Positions 33,121 through 42,276 are shown, counted from the stretch's first letter. The stretch is 64,000 bases of DNA from Streptomyces corallincola (GCF_019104725.1 NZ_JAHRXF010000013.1:1-64000); one strand, 5' to 3'. Numbers and translations are program-made. The notes: generated by a model from the letters alone, not told the origin.

Positions 33121-33294
33121 GCGGGCCAGCCTCGCACGCGCCCGTGCCGGTCCTCCCGCCCCGCCCCGGCCCCGGCCCGTGTCACCTGTTGGAGGGCGGC
33201 CGGTGTCCCGCGCCGCGTGGCATACATCCGTAGCGCCCGTGCGCACCGGTGCGGCACGGCTACGGCTACGGCTACAGGGAGCGAGGCGGTCGGC

Positions 33295-33834
33295 ATGCGC
33301 GGGAGGACGTGGCTGGTGGCGGGGTGCGTGAGCGGGCTGGTGCCGCTGCTGTGCGGCGGTACGGCGTGGGCGGTCGCCCCGGTGTCCGGGGCGGATGCCG
33401 TTCCGGTGGCCGGTGGGGCCGGGGCCGCTCCGGTGCCCGTGGCCTCCGCGCCCCGCGCCGACCTCACCCTGCACGGCAGCGCCGTACTGGCCGAGGGGCG
33501 TGCCGAGGTCCGCCTCACCCCGCGCAACAACGGCCCCGCCGCGGTCCCCGACGCCGGTGTGCTGCTGCGCTGGTCGGCCCCGCTCGCGGAGCGGCAGAAG
33601 CTGCCGGGCGGATGCGCGCCCACCGACGGGCGGACGGTGCTGTGCCGGACCGGCGCACTCCCGGCGGACGGGACGGGGGAGCCGCTGCGGGTACGGGTAC
33701 GGTTCGCCGGGCGCCCTTCGGAGGTCACGCTGGAGCTGGACACCGCGTGGACCGGGGGCGTACTGGACACGGACCGTTCCAACGACCGGCTGTCGGTACT
33801 CGTCCTGGAGACGGGGGACGAGTACGCGTTCTGA
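33295..33834 (+). CDS. Secreted protein with DUF11/CARDB-like beta domain
   Basis: This 179-residue exported protein has a Sec signal peptide ([26 protein letters not shown]) and an Ala/Val/Pro-rich linker. The remaining 120 residues ([27 protein letters not shown], then [20 protein letters not shown] and a terminal SNDRLSVLV) have the alternating pattern of an immunoglobulin-like DUF11/CARDB fold, with N-G-P after the second strand as in that family. Two Cys (GGCAP and VLCRTG) could form a disulfide. AGGGAGCGAGG lies upstream of ATG 33295. The function is unknown; probably cell-surface or extracellular. Confidence 0.75.
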   Translation: MRGRTWLVAGCVSGLVPLLCGGTAWAVAPVSGADAVPVAGGAGAAPVPVASAPRADLTLHGSAVLAEGRAEVRLTPRNNGPAAVPDAGVLLRWSAPLAERQKLPGGCAPTDGRTVLCRTGALPADGTGEPLRVRVRFAGRPSEVTLELDTAWTGGVLDTDRSNDRLSVLVLETGDEYAF

Positions 33835-33867
33835 GCGGTCGGGCCGGTGCCGGGCGCGTCCGGGGTC

Positions 33868-33929
33868 TGGCTGGGGTACGGCCGGGTGTGGCTGGGGTAC
33901 GGCCGGGTGTGGCTGGGGTACGGCCGGGG
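33868..33929. repeat. 21-base tandem repeat, about three units
   Basis: TGGCTGGGGTACGGCCGGGTG is repeated twice exactly (33868-33888 and 33889-33909) and a third time nearly completely. It begins 34 bases after the stop of the secreted-protein gene. A shorter CCGCCTCCCACCGGA-type repeat follows (about 33946-33980). Both are non-coding. Confidence 0.85.
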
Positions 33930-34073
33930 CGGGTACGGAGCAGCCCCGCCTCCCACCGGAGCAGCCCGCCTCCCACCGGAACCCCCGAGCCCCCGCCGGG
34001 GAAACCCCTCCCCGCCCGGATCAGCCCCCTCCCCGCACGGAATACCCCGCCCCCGCCCACTGTTCCCAGGTAA

Positions 34074-34087
34074 GTTGAAGCATCAAC
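34074..34087. promoter_or_regulatory. Possible operator upstream of the LLM monooxygenase gene
   Basis: GTTGA (34074-34078) and TCAAC (34083-34087) form an inverted repeat around AGCA, directly before the ribosome binding site CTGGAGG of the gene at 34108. This TTGA-n-TCAA type of dyad is common for MarR-type regulators. No adjacent regulator gene is present. Confidence 0.4.
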
Positions 34088-34107
34088 AACCTGGAGGGTG
34101 AGCGGTC

Positions 34108-35256
34108 ATGCAGTTCGGGATCTTCACGGTGGGCGACGTCACGCCGGACCCCACCACCGGCCGCGCGCCGACCGAGCACGAGCGGATCAAGGCGATGGTG
34201 GCCATCGCGCGCAAGGCCGAAGAGGTCGGACTCGACGTCTTCGCCAGCGGCGAGCACCACAACCCGCCCTTCGTCCCGTCCTCCCCGACGACCATGCTCG
34301 GCTACATAGCCGCGCGGACCGAGCGGCTGATCCTCTCCACCTCCACCACGCTGATCACCACCAACGACCCGGTGAAGATCGCGGAGGACTTCGCCATGCT
34401 CCAGCACTTGGCCGACGGCCGGGTGGACCTCATGCTGGGCCGGGGCAACACCGGCCCGGTGTACCCCTGGTTCGGGCAGGACATCCGCCAGGGCATCAAC
34501 CTCGCGGTCGAGAACTACGCCCTGCTGCACCGGCTGTGGCGCGAGGACGTCGTGGACTGGGAGGGCCGCTTCCGCACCCCGCTCCAGGGCTTCACCTCCA
34601 CGCCCCGCCCGCTGGACGGCGTACCCCCGTTCGTCTGGCACGGCTCCATCCGCTCCCCGGAGATCGCCGAGCAGGCCGCGTACTACGGCGACGGCTTCTT
34701 CCACAACAACATCTTCTGGCCCGCCGACCACACCCGCCGCATGGTCGAGCTGTACCGCGCCCGGTACGCGCACTACGGCCACGGCACGCCCGAGCAGGCC
34801 GTCGTCGGCCTCGGCGGCCACGTCTTCATGCGGCGCAACTCCCAGGACGCGGTACGGGAGTTCCGGCCGTACTTCGACAACGCCCCGGTGTACGGGCACG
34901 GTCCCTCGCTGGAGGAGTTCAGCACCCAGACCCCGCTGACCGTCGGCACCCCGGAGCAGGTGATCGAGAAGACCCTCGGCTTCCGGGAGTACGCGGGCGA
35001 CTACCAGCGCCAGCTGTTCCTGGTGGACCACGCCGGGCTGCCGCTCAAGACCGTGCTGGAGCAGATCGACATGCTGGGCGAGGAGGTCGTGCCGGTGCTG
35101 CGCGAGGAGTTCGCCAAGGGGCGCCCGGCGGGGGTGCCGGACGCGCCGACGCACGCGGGGCTGGTCGCGGCCGCGGGTGCCGCGGGTGCCGCGGGTTCTT
35201 CGGCCGCTTCGGGTTCTTCGGCGGCTTCGGGTGCGCAGGAGGTGACCGCCGTATGA
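34108..35256 (+). CDS. LLM-class flavin-dependent oxidoreductase (luciferase-like monooxygenase)
   Basis: This 382-residue protein has a bacterial luciferase-type TIM barrel: MQFGIFTVGDV at the N-terminus, VFASGEHHNPP near residue 45, LSTSTTLITTNDPVKIAEDFAMLQHL near residue 70, and GRVDLMLGRGNTGPVYPWFG near residue 108. It should use reduced FMN supplied by the next gene, an FMN reductase, to oxygenate an unknown substrate. The C-terminal 35 residues are a low-complexity Ala/Gly/Ser tail. ATG 34108 follows CTGGAGGGTGAGCGG. The stop overlaps the reductase start (ATGA), so the two form a two-component monooxygenase operon. Confidence 0.92.
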   Translation: MQFGIFTVGDVTPDPTTGRAPTEHERIKAMVAIARKAEEVGLDVFASGEHHNPPFVPSSPTTMLGYIAARTERLILSTSTTLITTNDPVKIAEDFAMLQHLADGRVDLMLGRGNTGPVYPWFGQDIRQGINLAVENYALLHRLWREDVVDWEGRFRTPLQGFTSTPRPLDGVPPFVWHGSIRSPEIAEQAAYYGDGFFHNNIFWPADHTRRMVELYRARYAHYGHGTPEQAVVGLGGHVFMRRNSQDAVREFRPYFDNAPVYGHGPSLEEFSTQTPLTVGTPEQVIEKTLGFREYAGDYQRQLFLVDHAGLPLKTVLEQIDMLGEEVVPVLREEFAKGRPAGVPDAPTHAGLVAAAGAAGAAGSSAASGSSAASGAQEVTAV

Positions 35257-35951
35257 GGCTCGTCGTCGTGTCGGCGGGGCTGAGCGTCCCGTCGTCCACC
35301 CGGCTGCTGGCCGACCGGCTGTCCGCCGCCGTGGTCCGCCGGGCGGCCGGACCGGTGGACGTGCGCGTGGTCGAACTGCGGGACCTCGCGGTGGAGATCG
35401 CGCACCGGTTCACCAACGGCTTCGCGGGCCCGGCGCTGGCCGCCGCGCAGGAGGCGGTCGCGGGCGCGGACGGCCTGATCGTCGTCACGCCCGTGTTCAG
35501 CGCCTCGTACAGCGGACTGTTCAAGTCCTTCTTCGACGTCCTCGACCGGGACGCCCTCGACGGCACCCCGGTCCTGATCGCGGCGACCGGCGGCAGCGCC
35601 CGCCACTCCTTGGTCCTGGAACACGCCCTCCGCCCGCTCTTCGCCCACCTGCGTGCCGTCGTCGTCCCGACCGGGGTCTACGCCGCCTCCGAGGACTGGG
35701 GCGCGGAGGGTCTGGCGGAGCGGGTGGAGCGGGCCGCGGGGGAGCTGGCGCGGTGGATGGGGGCGGTGGGAGCGGCCGGGGCCGCCGCGGTCGCTGTGCC
35801 GGGGCGGGCCGGTGAGGCCGGTGACGCGGGGACCGCCGGTGACGGCGAGGTTGCCGGTGACGGCGGGGTGGCGCGTCCGGTCGTGGCGGAGGAGTCGGCC
35901 GGTTTCACGGTCGTACCGTTCGCGGAGCGGCTCGCGGCCCTGCGGCCATAG
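35253..35951 (+). CDS. NADPH-dependent FMN reductase (CE1759 type), partner of the LLM monooxygenase
   Basis: This 232-residue protein has a flavodoxin-like FMN reductase domain: MRLVVVSAGLSVPSSTRLL (phosphate-binding loop) and GADGLIVVTPVFSASYSGLFKSFFD near residue 72. It likely supplies reduced FMN to the LLM oxygenase with which its start codon overlaps by 4 bases. Residues about 165-205 are a Gly/Asp/Ala-rich insertion (RAGEAGDAGTAGDGEVAGDG) before the final SAGFTVVPFAERLAALRP segment. Such LLM plus CE1759-family pairs recur in actinobacteria. Its target pathway is unknown. Confidence 0.9.
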   Translation: MRLVVVSAGLSVPSSTRLLADRLSAAVVRRAAGPVDVRVVELRDLAVEIAHRFTNGFAGPALAAAQEAVAGADGLIVVTPVFSASYSGLFKSFFDVLDRDALDGTPVLIAATGGSARHSLVLEHALRPLFAHLRAVVVPTGVYAASEDWGAEGLAERVERAAGELARWMGAVGAAGAAAVAVPGRAGEAGDAGTAGDGEVAGDGGVARPVVAEESAGFTVVPFAERLAALRP

Positions 35952-36101
35952 GGGCGGACCCGTAGGGGTGCGGCTCCGGGTGGCGGCCCGTAGGGGTACG
36001 GCTCGGGGTGCGGGCCGTGTGACGGTGTGAGGGCGGTAAAAGGGTGATCGTCCGGCCGCCGCTCACCGGCGCGCGAGCCCCGGCCTTGGCAGACTGGGAC
36101 C

Positions 36102-36812
36102 GTGCCCCAGACTGTGCTGCTCGCCGAAGACGACCGCGCCATCCGCCACGCACTCGAACGTGCCCTGAGTCTGGAGGGGTACGAGGTGACGGCGGTCGCC
36201 GACGGGGTGGAGGCGCTGGCCCAGGCGCACCGGACCCCGCCGGACGTCCTCGTGCTGGACGTGATGATGCCCGGCATCGACGGGCTCCAGGTGTGCCGGG
36301 TGCTGCGTGCCGAGGGCGACCGGACCCCGATCCTCATGCTGACCGCCCTGGTGGAGACCGCCGACCGGATCGCCGGTCTCGACGCGGGCGCCGACGACTA
36401 CGTGGTCAAGCCGTTCGACGTCGAGGAGGTCTTCGCCCGGCTGCGCGCTCTGCTGCGCCGGACCAGCCCGCCGGCCCCGGCCGAGCCCGGCCGCGAGACC
36501 CCCGGTTCGGACCGGCTGGTGGAGGCGGCGGGCATCCGCATGGATCTCCAGGCCCGCCGCGCCTGGCGCGGCACCCGTGAACTGGAGCTGACCCGCACCG
36601 AGTTCGAGCTGCTGGAACTCCTGGTCCGCAACGGCGGCATCGTCCTGGACCACTCCACGATCTACGACCGCATCTGGGGCTACGACTTCGGCCCCGGCTC
36701 CAAGAACCTCGCCGTCTACGTCGGCTATCTGCGCCGCAAGCTGGACGAGCCGGGCGCCCCGCAGCTCATCCACACCGTGCGGGGCGTGGGTTACGTACTG
36801 CGGGAGGACTGA
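36102..36812 (+). CDS. OmpR-family response regulator (MprA-like)
   Basis: This 236-residue response regulator has an N-terminal receiver domain (LLAEDDRAIRHAL, phospho-acceptor Asp in DVLVLDVMMPG near residue 51, Thr in MLTALVE near residue 79, Lys in YVVKPFD near residue 101) and a C-terminal winged-helix OmpR/PhoB DNA-binding domain (ELTRTEFELLELL, HSTIYDRIWGYDFG and HTVRGVGYVLRED). GTG 36102 gives the standard N-terminus MPQTVLLAEDD. It is followed by its cognate histidine kinase about 140 bases downstream. Architecture resembles the envelope-stress MprA and TcrX families of actinobacteria. Confidence 0.95.
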   Translation: MPQTVLLAEDDRAIRHALERALSLEGYEVTAVADGVEALAQAHRTPPDVLVLDVMMPGIDGLQVCRVLRAEGDRTPILMLTALVETADRIAGLDAGADDYVVKPFDVEEVFARLRALLRRTSPPAPAEPGRETPGSDRLVEAAGIRMDLQARRAWRGTRELELTRTEFELLELLVRNGGIVLDHSTIYDRIWGYDFGPGSKNLAVYVGYLRRKLDEPGAPQLIHTVRGVGYVLRED

Positions 36813-36950
36813 GGCGGTGCGGGGCGCGGCGGTCGTGGCGGTGGTGGTGGCTGGGGCCCCGGGTGCGGGTGATCCCGTAGGGGGTGCGCCGCCGGTCGCC
36901 CCGCCTCCGGGGGGCGCGTGGGGGTGCCGTGCGCTCCGGGAGCTTCCCTA

Positions 36951-38423
36951 GTGGCCCGCCGCAAGCCCTCCCCCCGGTCCGGGCCCCGGCCCCGGCTGGT
37001 CTCGCTGCGGACGACGTTCGCGGTGTCCTTCGCCGCCGTCACCGCCGCCGTGACCGTCCTCGTCGGCATCCTGTCGTACAACTCGGCGGCCCGGCTGGTG
37101 CGGGTGGACGAGCAGTCGGTGTTCACCCAGGTCGTGCAGGACGTGCGGAGCGAGGTCCGGCAGCACGAGATGGCCCCGGAGGACTTCTCCTCCTCGCGCC
37201 CCGGCCACGACCTGGTCCGCCCGGCCCGTACCGACGTACAGGTGCTCGGGGCGCGCGGCGAGATCGTGGACGACGGCAGCCCGGTGCTCCCGGTCACCGC
37301 GCAAGACCGGGCGACGGCGACCGCGCGGACGGCGGGCCGGGTGGTGCAGCACAAGGACGTACGGGTGGGCGAGGACCTGTTCCGCATCGCCACCGTGTCG
37401 CTCGGCTCCGGGCGGGGCGCGGTGCAGGTGGCGCAGGAGTTCAGCGACACCGAGGACCTGCTCCAGGCGCTCCAGCGGCGCACGCTGATCCTGATGGCGG
37501 CCGTGGTGACGGCGGCCGGACTGTTCGGCTGGTGGCTGGCGCGCCGGATCACCCGGCGCCTGGTCGTGCTGACCTCGGCGGCCGAGGACGTGGCCCGCAC
37601 CCGGCAGCTCGGCATCGAGGTACCGGTCGCGGGGCTGGACGAGGTGGGGCGGCTCGGGCGGGCCTTCGACCGGATGCTCGGGCGGCTCGCGCAGTCCGAG
37701 GAGGACCAGCGGCGGCTGGTGCAGGACGCCGGGCACGAGCTGCGCACCCCGCTGACCTCGCTGCGTACCAACATCTCCCTGTTGCGCCGGATCGACGAGC
37801 TGCCTCCGGAGGCCCGTGAGGAACTGGTCGCGGATCTCGGCCAGGAGGCCCGCGAGCTGACCGACCTCGTCAACGAACTGGTCGATCTCGCCGCCGGGCA
37901 GTCCGACACCGAGCCGCCGCAGCGGGTGGACCTCGCCGACCTCGCGGAGGACGTGGCGTCGGTGGCCCGGCGCCGTACCGGGCGCGAGATCCTGCTGACC
38001 GCCACCGGCGACACCCGCACCGAGGGGCGGCCGGGGATGCTCCAGCGGGCGCTGTCGAACCTCGTGGAGAACGCGGCCAAGTTCGACCGGGGCGGCTCGG
38101 CGCCGATCGAGATCCGGGTGACGGGCCCGGCCCGGCCCGGCACGCTGCGCTCCGCCGGGGTACGGCCGGGCACCGTCCGCGTCGAGGTGCTGGACCGGGG
38201 CCCCGGCATCGACCACGCCGACCTGATCCGCGTCTTCGACCGCTTCTACCGCGCCCCCGACGCCCGCTCCAAGCCCGGTTCCGGCCTCGGCCTCTCCATC
38301 GTCCGCGAGGTCGCCCTCGCCCACAGCGGCGCCCCCTTCGCCCAGTGCCGGGAGGGCGGCGGAGCGGTGATCGGGTTCACGGTGGGCGGCGGGGAGGGGG
38401 AGACGGGGGAAGGGGGTCTGTAG
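36951..38423 (+). CDS. Sensor histidine kinase (MprB-like)
   Basis: This 490-residue membrane kinase has TM1 at about residues 20-42 (TTFAVSFAAVTAAVTVLVGIL), an extracytoplasmic sensor loop to about 178, TM2 (LILMAAVVTAAGLFGWWLA), a HAMP segment, the phospho-acceptor His in QDAGHELRTPLTSLRTN near residue 264, the N-box NLVENAAKFD, G1 DRGPGID, F-box FDRFYRA and G2 GSGLGLSIV. It phosphorylates the response regulator upstream. I choose GTG 36951, which follows GGGAG; a GTG at 36918 is possible. The low-complexity tail GGGEGETGEGGL follows the ATPase domain. The signal is unknown. Confidence 0.93.
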   Translation: MARRKPSPRSGPRPRLVSLRTTFAVSFAAVTAAVTVLVGILSYNSAARLVRVDEQSVFTQVVQDVRSEVRQHEMAPEDFSSSRPGHDLVRPARTDVQVLGARGEIVDDGSPVLPVTAQDRATATARTAGRVVQHKDVRVGEDLFRIATVSLGSGRGAVQVAQEFSDTEDLLQALQRRTLILMAAVVTAAGLFGWWLARRITRRLVVLTSAAEDVARTRQLGIEVPVAGLDEVGRLGRAFDRMLGRLAQSEEDQRRLVQDAGHELRTPLTSLRTNISLLRRIDELPPEAREELVADLGQEARELTDLVNELVDLAAGQSDTEPPQRVDLADLAEDVASVARRRTGREILLTATGDTRTEGRPGMLQRALSNLVENAAKFDRGGSAPIEIRVTGPARPGTLRSAGVRPGTVRVEVLDRGPGIDHADLIRVFDRFYRAPDARSKPGSGLGLSIVREVALAHSGAPFAQCREGGGAVIGFTVGGGEGETGEGGL

Positions 38424-38482
38424 GGGGCGGGGTGCTGGAGGCTCCGGGTTCCCCCGGCGCCCCTCGGCGCCCCTCCGTGCCC

Positions 38483-38815
38483 CTACGGGCCGTAGGGGTC
38501 CTCAGGGGTCCCCGCGGCCGGTGCTGGGTCGGTCCTCGGGGTGTCGGGGAGGGCCTGGCGGGATGCCGTGAGGGTCCAGGCCAGGTTGCCGAAGGCGGCG
38601 CCCGCCGCGACGGCGGCGACGATGACCCCGGCGGTGGCGAGGCCGTCGCTGAAGAGGTGGGGGCGGCGGGCCAGGCTGTGCAGGCCGAAGCCGCAGAGTT
38701 CGTAGACGCCGATCCCGGCGACGACCAGGCTGACGACCAGCAGGGTGACCGTCGGGGCGAGACCGCGTGGGCCGGTGGCCGCCGCCGTAACCGGCTCGGT
38801 CTGCGTGTGCTGCAT
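38483..38815 (-). CDS. Small membrane protein, two transmembrane helices
   Basis: This 110-residue protein has two predicted transmembrane segments (TVTLLVVSLVVAGIGVYELCGF and DGLATAGVIVAAVAAGAAFGN) with a short basic loop between and a Pro/Thr-rich tail. The GGGGGAG Shine-Dalgarno site precedes ATG 38815. I do not recognise a family. It is divergent from the ABC exporter genes and convergent with the histidine kinase. Confidence 0.65.
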   Translation of the reverse strand: MQHTQTEPVTAAATGPRGLAPTVTLLVVSLVVAGIGVYELCGFGLHSLARRPHLFSDGLATAGVIVAAVAAGAAFGNLAWTLTASRQALPDTPRTDPAPAAGTPEDPYGP

Positions 38816-39134
38816 GTCTCCCCCGGAGGAACAGGCGGTCTCGTCGATGGCGGTGGGGACCCACACTACGTACGCGCGGCCGGGGCCGGGGCCACTCGGA
38901 CCGGCCGGGTACGGACGCGCGCGGGCCGCCCGGAGACCGGGGATACCCCCGAAGGGCCGTTCCAAGGGTGCTCGGGGATGTCCCGGAGGGGATTCCACCC
39001 GTACGGGCCTGCCGGGGCCACCGACAGCCCCCGACAGCGCGGAACCCGGACGAATCGGACCCTAGCGTGTGGGGTGAGGCGTCGGCCGACAGGGCGCCCG
39101 GTCCGAGACTCCGAGACTCCGAGAGAGAGCGCCG
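38816..39134. other. 319-base divergent intergenic region upstream of the ABC exporter
   Basis: I see no gene here. A -10-like hexamer TAGCGT at 39063-39068 lies about 70 bases before the ABC ATPase start at 39135, and an 8-base tandem repeat CCGAGACT (39103-39118, continuing as CCGAGAGA) lies between them. The left part should hold the promoter of the small membrane protein gene. Confidence 0.5.
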
Positions 39135-40145
39135 ATGATCGAGGCACGGAAGCTGACCAAGCGGTACGGGGAGAAGACGGCCGTGGACGGCCTGGACTTC
39201 GTGGTGAAGCCGGGCAGCGTCACCGGGTTCCTCGGCCCCAACGGCGCGGGCAAGTCCACCACCATGCGGATGGTCGTCGGCCTCGACGCCCCGACCAGTG
39301 GCACGGTCACCGTCAACGGCCGCCGCTACGCCCGGCACCGGGCGCCGCTCCAGGAGGTCGGGGCGCTGCTGGAGGCCAAGTCGGTGCACCCCGGCCGCTC
39401 GGCCCACCAGCACCTGCGGGCGCTCGCGCTGACCCACGGCATCCCGCGCCGCCGGGTGGACGAGGTGGTGGAGCTGGCCGGGCTCGGCAGCGTCGCCCAC
39501 AAGCGCGCCGGGGCGTTCTCGCTCGGCATGGGGCAGCGGCTCGGCATCGCGGCGGCCCTGCTCGGCGACCCCGAGACGGTCATGCTGGACGAGCCGGTCA
39601 ACGGGCTCGACCCCGAGGGCGTCCTCTGGGTGCGCAACCTGCTGACCTCGCTCGCCGCCGAGGGCCGTACCGTCTTCGTCTCCTCGCACCTGATGAGCGA
39701 GGTGGCGCTGGTCGCGGAGCATCTCATCGTGGTCGGCCGGGGGCGGCTGCTGGCCGACACCACCGTGGCCGATCTGGTGCGCGAGGCGGGCGGCGGCACG
39801 GTGAAGGTCGCCACCGCCGACCCCGCCCGGCTGCGGGACCTGCTGGCCGGGCCGGACGTGGAGATCACCGGCCGGGCGGGTTCCGAGGAGCTGCGGGTCA
39901 CCGGGCTGACGGCCCGCGAGATCGGGCTGCGGGCCGCCGAGCACGGGATCGCCCTCTTCGAACTCACCTCGCGCGAGGTGTCGTTGGAGCAGGCGTTCAT
40001 GGATCTGACGCGGGAGTCGGTGGAGTACCAGGGGGGTGGGGCCGGAGGCGGTGCCGGGACGGACATCGCTGCCGGTGCCGGCGTCGGTCCCGTCGCCGGT
40101 GCGGAGCAGCAGGACCAGGCCACCACCGCCGGGAGGACCGTATGA
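39135..40145 (+). CDS. ABC transporter ATP-binding protein
   Basis: This 336-residue ATPase subunit has Walker A GPNGAGKST near residue 37, a Q-loop region LLEAKSV, the signature SLGMGQR near residue 134, Walker B ETVMLDEPVNGLD near residue 150 and the switch His in SSHLMSEV near residue 185. The signature is the SxGMxQR type of ABC-2 drug- and antibiotic-export systems. An extra C-terminal domain of about 85 residues ends in a Gly/Ala-rich tail. The stop overlaps the permease start (ATGA), so both are one operon. The substrate is unknown; lantibiotic- or bacitracin-type export is a reasonable guess from the family. Confidence 0.92.
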   Translation: MIEARKLTKRYGEKTAVDGLDFVVKPGSVTGFLGPNGAGKSTTMRMVVGLDAPTSGTVTVNGRRYARHRAPLQEVGALLEAKSVHPGRSAHQHLRALALTHGIPRRRVDEVVELAGLGSVAHKRAGAFSLGMGQRLGIAAALLGDPETVMLDEPVNGLDPEGVLWVRNLLTSLAAEGRTVFVSSHLMSEVALVAEHLIVVGRGRLLADTTVADLVREAGGGTVKVATADPARLRDLLAGPDVEITGRAGSEELRVTGLTAREIGLRAAEHGIALFELTSREVSLEQAFMDLTRESVEYQGGGAGGGAGTDIAAGAGVGPVAGAEQQDQATTAGRTV

Positions 40146-41014
40146 GCACGCTCGCCACCACCGACAACGGGACCGGCGCGGACCCCGGACCGGGTGCCGG
40201 AACCTCTCCCACCCGGGCCGCCCGGCCCGACTACCGCGTGACGGGCCGCCGGGTGCTCGCCTCGGAGTGGGCCAAGCTGTGGTCGCTCCGCTCGACCTGG
40301 ATCACCCTCACGCTCGGCCTGCTGTTCCTCGTCGCGTTCGGCGTCATCGCCGCGATCCGCTACAAGGCGCTGGCCGGATCACCGCGCATCGGCGGGGACT
40401 TCGCCGCCTCCACGGCGGTCAGCCTCTCCCTCTTCGGCGCCAACTTCGCCCAACTCGCCCTCGGTGTCCTGGGCGTGCTCATCACGGCGGGCGAGTACTC
40501 CACCGGCACGATCCGCTCGACGATGACCGCCGTACCGCGCCGACTGCCCGTCCTGTGGTCCAAGGCGGCGGTGTACGGGGTGGTCGCGCTGGTCGTCGGC
40601 CTGGTGGGCGCGTTCGTGGCGTTCCTGATCGGCGGCGGCCTGCTCGCGGGCACCCCGGCCGCGCTGGGACTCGGGCACGCGGGCGTCCTCCGCAGCCTGC
40701 TGGGCGCGGGGCTGTACCTCGGGCTGGTCGGCGTGGTCGGTATCGCGCTGGGTGCGCTGCTGCGGTCGGTGGCGGGCGCGGTCGCCGTACTGATCGCCGC
40801 CCTCATGCTGATTCCGGGGCTCGCCACGCTGCTCCCCACCTCCTGGCAGGACAACGTGACTCCCTACCTGCCGAGCAACGCGGGGCACGCGATGTTCGCC
40901 CTGACCCAGGACCCGACGACGCTGTCCCCGCTGACGGGGTTGCTGGTGTTCGTGGGGTGGACGGTGCTGGTGCTGGCGGGGGCGGGGTACCGGATGGTGC
41001 GGAGTGACGTGTGA
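40142..41014 (+). CDS. ABC-2 type transporter permease
   Basis: This 290-residue membrane protein has about six transmembrane segments, beginning ASEWAKLWSLRSTWITLTLGLLFL, a start common to actinobacterial ABC-2 permeases. Other segments are ANFAQLALGVLGVLITAGEYS, GVVALVVGLVGAFVAFLIGG, LGAGLYLGLVGVVGIALGALL, VAVLIAALMLIPGLATLL and the C-terminal GLLVFVGWTVLVLAGAGY. The conserved ITAGEYSTGTIRSTM after the second segment supports the assignment. It is coupled to the ATPase gene by the 4-base overlap and together forms a half-size exporter. Confidence 0.9.
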   Translation: MSTLATTDNGTGADPGPGAGTSPTRAARPDYRVTGRRVLASEWAKLWSLRSTWITLTLGLLFLVAFGVIAAIRYKALAGSPRIGGDFAASTAVSLSLFGANFAQLALGVLGVLITAGEYSTGTIRSTMTAVPRRLPVLWSKAAVYGVVALVVGLVGAFVAFLIGGGLLAGTPAALGLGHAGVLRSLLGAGLYLGLVGVVGIALGALLRSVAGAVAVLIAALMLIPGLATLLPTSWQDNVTPYLPSNAGHAMFALTQDPTTLSPLTGLLVFVGWTVLVLAGAGYRMVRSDV

Positions 41015-41101
41015 GGGCGTAAGGGCGTGAGGTCTTGGGGGGCGGCCGGGCGGTGGAGAACCGCCCGGCCGCTTTCCGTACGAGGTGAGGACGGGCGTGG
41101 C

Positions 41102-41590
41102 TCAGTAGCGCAGGGCCGAGCCGATGGTCGCGGTGACGTCGCCGGAGAGTTTGCGGTTGCTGGTGGCGGTGGCCTCGCCGGTGGCGCCCGCGGCTACGTC
41201 CTTGACGGTCACGACGGCCACGTCCAGCAGATTGCCGCTCCGGTCACGGAAGTTGACCTGTACGGCGAAGGTCTTGCCGGAGTCGGCGGTGTTCTTGGCG
41301 GTCACCTTGACGGCGGCGCGGTCGCCGCTGGTCGTGGGGGTGCCGAGGGACACGTCCTTCTTGGCGTCCACCCCGCCCTTGACCGAGTCCAGCTTCCGCT
41401 TCGCCTCCGCGGTGGCCGAGGACAGCGCCTCGGTGCCGCGCGAGGCGAGGGAGGCGGCGGCGGAGGCGGCCTTGCTCGCGTTGCCGGAGGCACCGTCGCC
41501 CGAGTCGTCGGAGCACGCCACCGCACCGGCCCCGACGAGGGCGGCCAGCACCACACCGGCCGTACCCCGTGCCCAGTTCCGTCGTCCCAT
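41102..41590 (-). CDS. Lipoprotein with FxLYD-like domain
   Basis: This 162-residue lipoprotein has the signal MGRRNWARGTAGVVLAALVGAGAVAC (lipobox AVAC), an acidic Ser/Gly linker, an Ala/Ser-rich helical stretch (ASKAASAAASLASRGTEALSSATAEAKRKL) and a beta domain (DRAAVKVTAKNTADSGKTFAVQVNFRDRSGNLLDVAVVTVKDV) that looks like FxLYD/DUF3426-type domains of Streptomyces lipoproteins. AACGGGAGGAAAG precedes ATG 41590. Its function is unknown. It converges on the ABC permease. Confidence 0.78.
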   Translation of the reverse strand: MGRRNWARGTAGVVLAALVGAGAVACSDDSGDGASGNASKAASAAASLASRGTEALSSATAEAKRKLDSVKGGVDAKKDVSLGTPTTSGDRAAVKVTAKNTADSGKTFAVQVNFRDRSGNLLDVAVVTVKDVAAGATGEATATSNRKLSGDVTATIGSALRY

Positions 41591-41885
41591 CGCTTTCCTC
41601 CCGTTGCCGAGGTCGTCCTGCTTCTCCCAGTAAGGGGTTCCCGGAGGTGGGGCGCACGCCGGGGGCCCGTTCCGGCCAGGAAGGGAGCGGAAACCCGTAG
41701 GGGCGGGCCGCGGGCGGCCGTGGGGGAGCGGGCCGTAAACGGTCGGCGGGCCGGGTTCACCCGAATGGAGTCATCGGGGCCGGGTGGCGGCTGCTCGCCG
41801 GGCGAGGACGGGGAGGGCGTCGGATAGTGGGACTGACAGTGGCACTTGGACGGAGAGTGCCGTTCCGCCCGGCCCAGGAGGCTCG

Positions 41886-42218
41886 ATGCGGCTCACACGG
41901 TCCCTGACCGCGCTCACCGGCGCCGCGGTGCTCGGTATCGCGCTGACCGCCTGCCAGGACCAGGCGTCCGGCACGGTCTCGGGCTACGCCGGCACCCGGC
42001 TGGTGGAGACCCTGTCGAACCCCTCGATCGGCGGGTGCCACCGGTTCACCGAGCCGATCAGCCGGGTGGAGAACTGGACGCAGAGCAACCTGCTGATGTT
42101 CACCACCCCGGACTGCAAGGTCCCGCCGGGCGGGGCGAGCGCGTACGTGAGCATCCAGTCGGCGAACGAGGCGGTGCCGACGGGGTTGTGGCACAGCTTC
42201 TCGTTCGCACCGGAGTGA
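41886..42218 (+). CDS. Small lipoprotein of unknown function
   Basis: This 110-residue lipoprotein has the signal MRLTRSLTALTGAAVLGIALTAC (lipobox LTAC). The mature region of about 88 residues (GTRLVETLSNPSIGGCHRF, ENWTQSNLLMFTTPDC and AYVSIQSAN) has two Cys that may form an external disulfide. I do not recognise the family. CAGGAGG lies just upstream of ATG 41886. It is convergent with the CorA gene. Confidence 0.75.
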   Translation: MRLTRSLTALTGAAVLGIALTACQDQASGTVSGYAGTRLVETLSNPSIGGCHRFTEPISRVENWTQSNLLMFTTPDCKVPPGGASAYVSIQSANEAVPTGLWHSFSFAPE

Positions 42219-42276
42219 GAACGCGGTCTCCGAGGGCGGGCCGGGGCGGGCCGGGCCGGGTGTGCCGGGTGCGGCG

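Noticed and set aside
33121..33294. GGCTAC repeats and a possible promoter upstream of the secreted-protein gene
   Set aside because: The repeat is only three short units and no paired -35/-10 elements are visible.
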